A program made the position numbers and the translations under genes. From XYD12-FULL-36-8 sp041739035 (lineage in GTDB: Bacteria > Bacteroidota > Ignavibacteria > Ignavibacteriales > Ignavibacteriaceae), in NCBI GenBank assembly GCA_041739035.1, contig JBGSOQ010000062.1:1-64000 (forward strand): a stretch of 64,000 bases of DNA, in the 5' to 3' direction. Shown here piece after piece: positions 60,861-64,000 of this stretch. The notes under the pieces are model-generated. The model was not told the DNA's origin. It ran no database searches and saw only the letters and a program-made list of their open reading frames with translations. Positions within the stretch are counted from its first letter, which is position 1. Each line of letters opens with the position of its first letter.

Positions 60861-63194
60861 CTATTTAAGGTAAACCATTTTCTTTACTGAAAAAAAATCA
60901 TCCGCTTCCAACTTATAAAAATATACTCCACTGGATAAATTTAGTTCATCCGCATTTAATTCTATTTCATTTTTCCCAGCACTTTTAAATTCGTTAACAA
61001 CTAGTCCAACTTCGTTTCCTAAAACATCATAAACTTTTAATTTTACATTTGATGCTTGCGGTAAATTAAAAACTATTTTAGTCTCAGGATTGAACGGATT
61101 TGGAAAGTTTTGTTCAAGTAAAAATTCTGAAGGAATAAATCCTGTTTCTTCATCGACATCTGTTACTGTGCCGCCCAGATTATAAAACGGTAGGTACCCG
61201 GTTTTTAGATTAGAAGCAACCGGTTTTGCTGTAACTCTGTCCATCCCATATAAACCCATGCTCTGGTAACCTCCCGGATGCTGATGTGAATACCAATCAA
61301 AAATACACCACCATGTAACACCCATTAGAGCACCGCCTGGATTTATCGTACCATTCGAATTTAAAGCTGCATGAGATTTGAAAGCTAAAAAAGTAAAATC
61401 AAATACATCCTTTTGCTTTTGAGTACTAGTACCGTCCTCAGAAGACCAATAACCAAATTCAGTATCAAGTATCGGCTTGCCGGGTAGATTTGTTTTTACG
61501 CTGTTAAGAAAATTAAAAGTACCTGTAAAGTAAGTTGAGCCATGAAAAACTCCAAAGTACATCGTCCAGCCCATTACATCGCAGGCATGTTGTGAGTCAT
61601 CAGTCGATCCTGGTCTATCAGCGGCTGCTGATTGAGTTACAAATCTTCCATCCGGATAATTTTGATCTAAATCCTGATTGACTCTATCTATAAAGATTTT
61701 TCTATTAGGTACATCAAGGCACTCATTTACAGTGCTCCACATAAAAATTGACGGACGATTATAATCTTTAAAAACCATTTCGCGGAACATCTGTTCGTGT
61801 ATATGTCTTTCATTATTCTGAATGTTCCAGGCAGCTTCAGTATCGAACCACCAAACCGGAATTTCTTCTATGACCGCAATTCCTAATCTATCTGCCAATA
61901 AGTATGTTTGAAGATGATTTGGATAGTGAGCAGTTCTTAAAGATGTAGCGTTAACACCTTTAACTTTTAACAAATCAGAATAAATTGAATCAATGGGAAT
62001 GCTTCTTCCAAATATAGGATGATCTTCGTGTCTGGCAACTCCGGTTAAAAATACTGTTTCATTATTCAGATAAAACTTATCGCTGGCAACTTCCAATTTT
62101 CTTATTCCAAATTGAGTATAATATTCATCAACAACATTTCCATCAACACTTAACTTAACCTTCATTACATACAAATTCGGATTTTTCATCGACCATAATT
62201 TTGGATTAGCAATACTAAGATTTGTCTGCCATACACTTACACTATCACCTAAAACAGAAATTGAATTATTAGTAACTCCGGAAGCAGGCACCGGAACTCC
62301 GACTATTTCATGCGCAGATTCCGCATTAAAATTATTTTCATTTATATCAGCCTCAAAAACTTCAACATCAACTGTAACGTTTTTTGTTAGATCAAGATCA
62401 TTTGAGATAACAATTGAAGTTTGAAAATCTCCATTAACATTTTGCGGAACTATGTTGGTTCTTAAAACAGAGACTGAATGAGAAAACTCAAGATAAATAT
62501 CGTGTATTATTCCCGTATAATTAAACCAATCACAAGCTGTATAAGGAACTATATCATTTCTTGTATTCCATATCGGATTATCAACTCTAACAACAATAAT
62601 ATTTTCACCGTTATAGTTCAAAGCCGATGTTACATCAAATGCAAAGGGTGTGTATCCTCCTTCATGATAACCAAGGTAAACATCATTTAACCAAACATCT
62701 GCAACATAATTAACTGAATAGAACATAAGTTTTACAAATGTATCTGTCTGCGATGCTGTAACATTGAATTTTTTTCTATACCAAACTCCATCTTGATAGT
62801 ATTCAGGAACATCCGGATAAGTATTCATTGTGTTTTCAACAGCTGGTAATGTTTTAGTATCCCAACCACTGTCATCATAAATATAGAGATGTCTATTTGC
62901 AGCTTCTGTAATTAAGTTTATATAACCATCAGTATCTCTTTTATCTAATGTGATATTATCATCAGCAGCAAATCTTTGTTTTTTCCAATCACCTTTTAAA
63001 TCAATAATTTCTCTAACATTCTTTTCAAACGATGGGACTGGAAATCCATTTTGATATGGGACTTTAACACCGTTGAAATCTTTCAAAGAAAGCGTTGCAT
63101 CCAAAGTCGCAGTTTGTGAATGTAATAATGCAGTTGTGAAGAAAAATAATAATAATGCCAATACGTATTCAAGTTTTGTTAGTGTTTTAATCAT
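60861..63194 (-). CDS. GH2 glycoside hydrolase with T9SS domain
   Basis: A 777-residue exported enzyme with signal peptide at 1-27. A GH2 sugar-binding jelly roll (about 60-240, VWYRKKFNV, VADVWLNDVYLGYHEGGYTP) is followed by an Ig-like domain. The TIM barrel (about 375-670) has FLTGVARHEDHPIFG, the acid/base WSTVNE (N490-E491) and the nucleophile ILDTEFGY (E579). These fit beta-galactosidase, beta-glucuronidase or beta-mannosidase activities; the exact sugar cannot be read from sequence. A Por sorting domain ends it (LEQNFPNPFNPETKIVF). It is bounded downstream by its own terminator and upstream by a 174-base gap, so it is probably a single-gene transcript. Confidence 0.9.
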   Translation of the reverse strand: MIKTLTKLEYVLALLLFFFTTALLHSQTATLDATLSLKDFNGVKVPYQNGFPVPSFEKNVREIIDLKGDWKKQRFAADDNITLDKRDTDGYINLITEAANRHLYIYDDSGWDTKTLPAVENTMNTYPDVPEYYQDGVWYRKKFNVTASQTDTFVKLMFYSVNYVADVWLNDVYLGYHEGGYTPFAFDVTSALNYNGENIIVVRVDNPIWNTRNDIVPYTACDWFNYTGIIHDIYLEFSHSVSVLRTNIVPQNVNGDFQTSIVISNDLDLTKNVTVDVEVFEADINENNFNAESAHEIVGVPVPASGVTNNSISVLGDSVSVWQTNLSIANPKLWSMKNPNLYVMKVKLSVDGNVVDEYYTQFGIRKLEVASDKFYLNNETVFLTGVARHEDHPIFGRSIPIDSIYSDLLKVKGVNATSLRTAHYPNHLQTYLLADRLGIAVIEEIPVWWFDTEAAWNIQNNERHIHEQMFREMVFKDYNRPSIFMWSTVNECLDVPNRKIFIDRVNQDLDQNYPDGRFVTQSAAADRPGSTDDSQHACDVMGWTMYFGVFHGSTYFTGTFNFLNSVKTNLPGKPILDTEFGYWSSEDGTSTQKQKDVFDFTFLAFKSHAALNSNGTINPGGALMGVTWWCIFDWYSHQHPGGYQSMGLYGMDRVTAKPVASNLKTGYLPFYNLGGTVTDVDEETGFIPSEFLLEQNFPNPFNPETKIVFNLPQASNVKLKVYDVLGNEVGLVVNEFKSAGKNEIELNADELNLSSGVYFYKLEADDFFSVKKMVYLK

Positions 63195-63368
63195 ACAGTG
63201 CTCTTTAAATTTTAATTTAGATTAATGTTATAGTGACAACAATAATGCCGCTCGATGTAATATTCAATGTTTTATTACAAATATTTTTTTTGAACGATTA
63301 AACAAACTGAATTTTATTTCTTTATTAAAGTAATAATCCAACTCCCAAATTATTATAAGTAAGAATAA

Positions 63369-64000
63369 CTATGATTCATTTTTCTTAAGTCCTAACTCCT
63401 TTGCCATTCTGTAATAATTTGGTGGAGCTAATCCAAGTTTTTTTGCGGCATCAGTATCTGAATCAGAATTAATTCGCACAAACTTAAAATATCTTTCGCG
63501 TAAAACTTTTTCCATATCTTTTAACGGAAGAATGTTTTCAATATTAAAAATATCTCCAAAGCCAAATTCGTTTGCTTCCGGTATGGTTTCCTGAATTCCT
63601 AGTGCACGTTTTGCAAGAAGCGGGGTTATTCTTCCTTCAGAACTGAAAAGCATTCTCTGCACAACATTTTTTAATTCTCTAACGTTGCCGGGCCACTCAT
63701 AATTCATAAATACTTTCATTGTTTCATCAGGAATTTCAGGCTTGTCCTTGCTCATATCTATGCTTATGCTGGATAAAAAATAATCAATTAATAAGGGGAT
63801 ATCAGTTACACGTTTTTTTAGATCCGGTACGAAGATTGGTAGTACATTCAATCTGTAATAAAGATCTTCCCTGAATCTTTTTTCCTTCACTTCTTCTTCA
63901 ACATTCCTGTTTGTTGCAGCGATTATTCGGACATCAACTTTTATTTTTTCGGTTCTACCTATCTTTTCTATTTCACCTTCCTGAATTACACGAAGTAATT
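63369..64000 (-). CDS. Sigma-54-dependent transcriptional activator (partial, C-terminal part)
   Basis: The reading frame runs off the right edge; the visible 210 codons are the end of the AAA+ domain and the DNA-binding domain. RIIAATNRNV (sensor I region) and KRFREDLYYRLNVLPIFVPD (arginine finger and following motif) are diagnostic, then MNYEWPGNVRELKNVVQRML (sensor II). A Fis-type HTH closes it (DTDAAKKLGLAPPNYYRMAK). The Walker motifs and GAFTGA lie outside the window. It would act with RpoN; targets are unknown. The ATG at 63888 is internal and is not a start. Confidence 0.92.
   Translation of the reverse strand, partial: LLRVIQEGEIEKIGRTEKIKVDVRIIAATNRNVEEEVKEKRFREDLYYRLNVLPIFVPDLKKRVTDIPLLIDYFLSSISIDMSKDKPEIPDETMKVFMNYEWPGNVRELKNVVQRMLFSSEGRITPLLAKRALGIQETIPEANEFGFGDIFNIENILPLKDMEKVLRERYFKFVRINSDSDTDAAKKLGLAPPNYYRMAKELGLKKNES

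Noticed and set aside
63256..63279. TGTAAT-N12-ATTACA inverted repeat upstream of the GH2 gene
   Set aside because: The half-sites are short and AT-rich with a 12-base spacer, so chance is likely in this composition.

Overview
The window reads as one piece of a low-GC Bacteroidota-type chromosome, most likely Ignavibacteria (Ignavibacteriota/Chlorobi side). The evidence is ten secreted proteins ending in a Por secretion (T9SS, NPFNP...) sorting module, three PorV/PorQ-family outer membrane proteins, a TonB receptor without SusD, and a fused 2-oxoglutarate decarboxylase. The genus assignment is inference.

Region 1 (1-8898) is the distal part of an integron gene-cassette array. Ten almost identical recombination sites of about 223 bp (attC0-attC9) alternate with nine complete cassettes and a tenth that has lost most of its own attC. 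All cassette genes are on the + strand, so the integrase and attI should lie to the left, outside the window. Cassette products are mostly small lipoproteins or exported proteins: a GWxTD lipoprotein, a lipocalin-like lipoprotein, a carboxypeptidase-regulatory-like protein and an NTR-domain protein. The others are a YkgJ-type cysteine-cluster protein, a membrane protein, a TPR pseudogene with two internal TAA codons, and a membrane protein whose frame breaks at a T TTT TTA heptamer. The first bases of each cassette are complementary over 9-13 bp (one exception) to its own last bases before the attC core. The terminal hairpin of the attC sites changes sequence while keeping its pairing.

Region 2 (8899-18116) begins with dispersed hairpin repeats. 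It then holds a minus-strand block: two PorV-like porins, a beta-propeller/FlgD-like exported protein and a lipoprotein, behind a tightly coupled set of polysaccharide deacetylase, glycosyltransferase 2, radical SAM protein, DUF1207 protein and site-2 protease. Region 3 (18194-24645) is housekeeping: an EamA transporter, a 56-residue orphan ORF, pdxH, the fused E2/E1 2-oxoglutarate decarboxylase, a STAS protein, tRNA-Gly(CCC) and tRNA-Val(TAC).

Region 4 (24665-34205) holds an SSS symporter and a compact five-gene operon: HlyD-like adaptor, VTC-type polyphosphate polymerase, DUF4956 membrane protein and two T9SS-exported CotH-type kinases. It suggests an envelope phosphorylation or polyphosphate system.

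Region 5 (34430-64000) is a polysaccharide-utilisation locus. It contains a GH3 beta-glucosidase, a naturally circularly permuted GH16 lichenase, and a PorV / T9SS-protein / TonB-receptor triad. It also has a sugar-binding T9SS protein behind a LacI-type operator, a second SSS symporter, three LamG-bearing secreted proteins (one with a metallophosphoesterase, one with a glycerophosphodiesterase), a propeller sensor kinase with a NarL-type regulator, and a GH2 enzyme. A sigma-54 activator is cut by the window edge. The set is consistent with mixed-linkage beta-glucan breakdown and sodium-coupled sugar uptake. Rho-independent terminators divide the locus into several transcripts.
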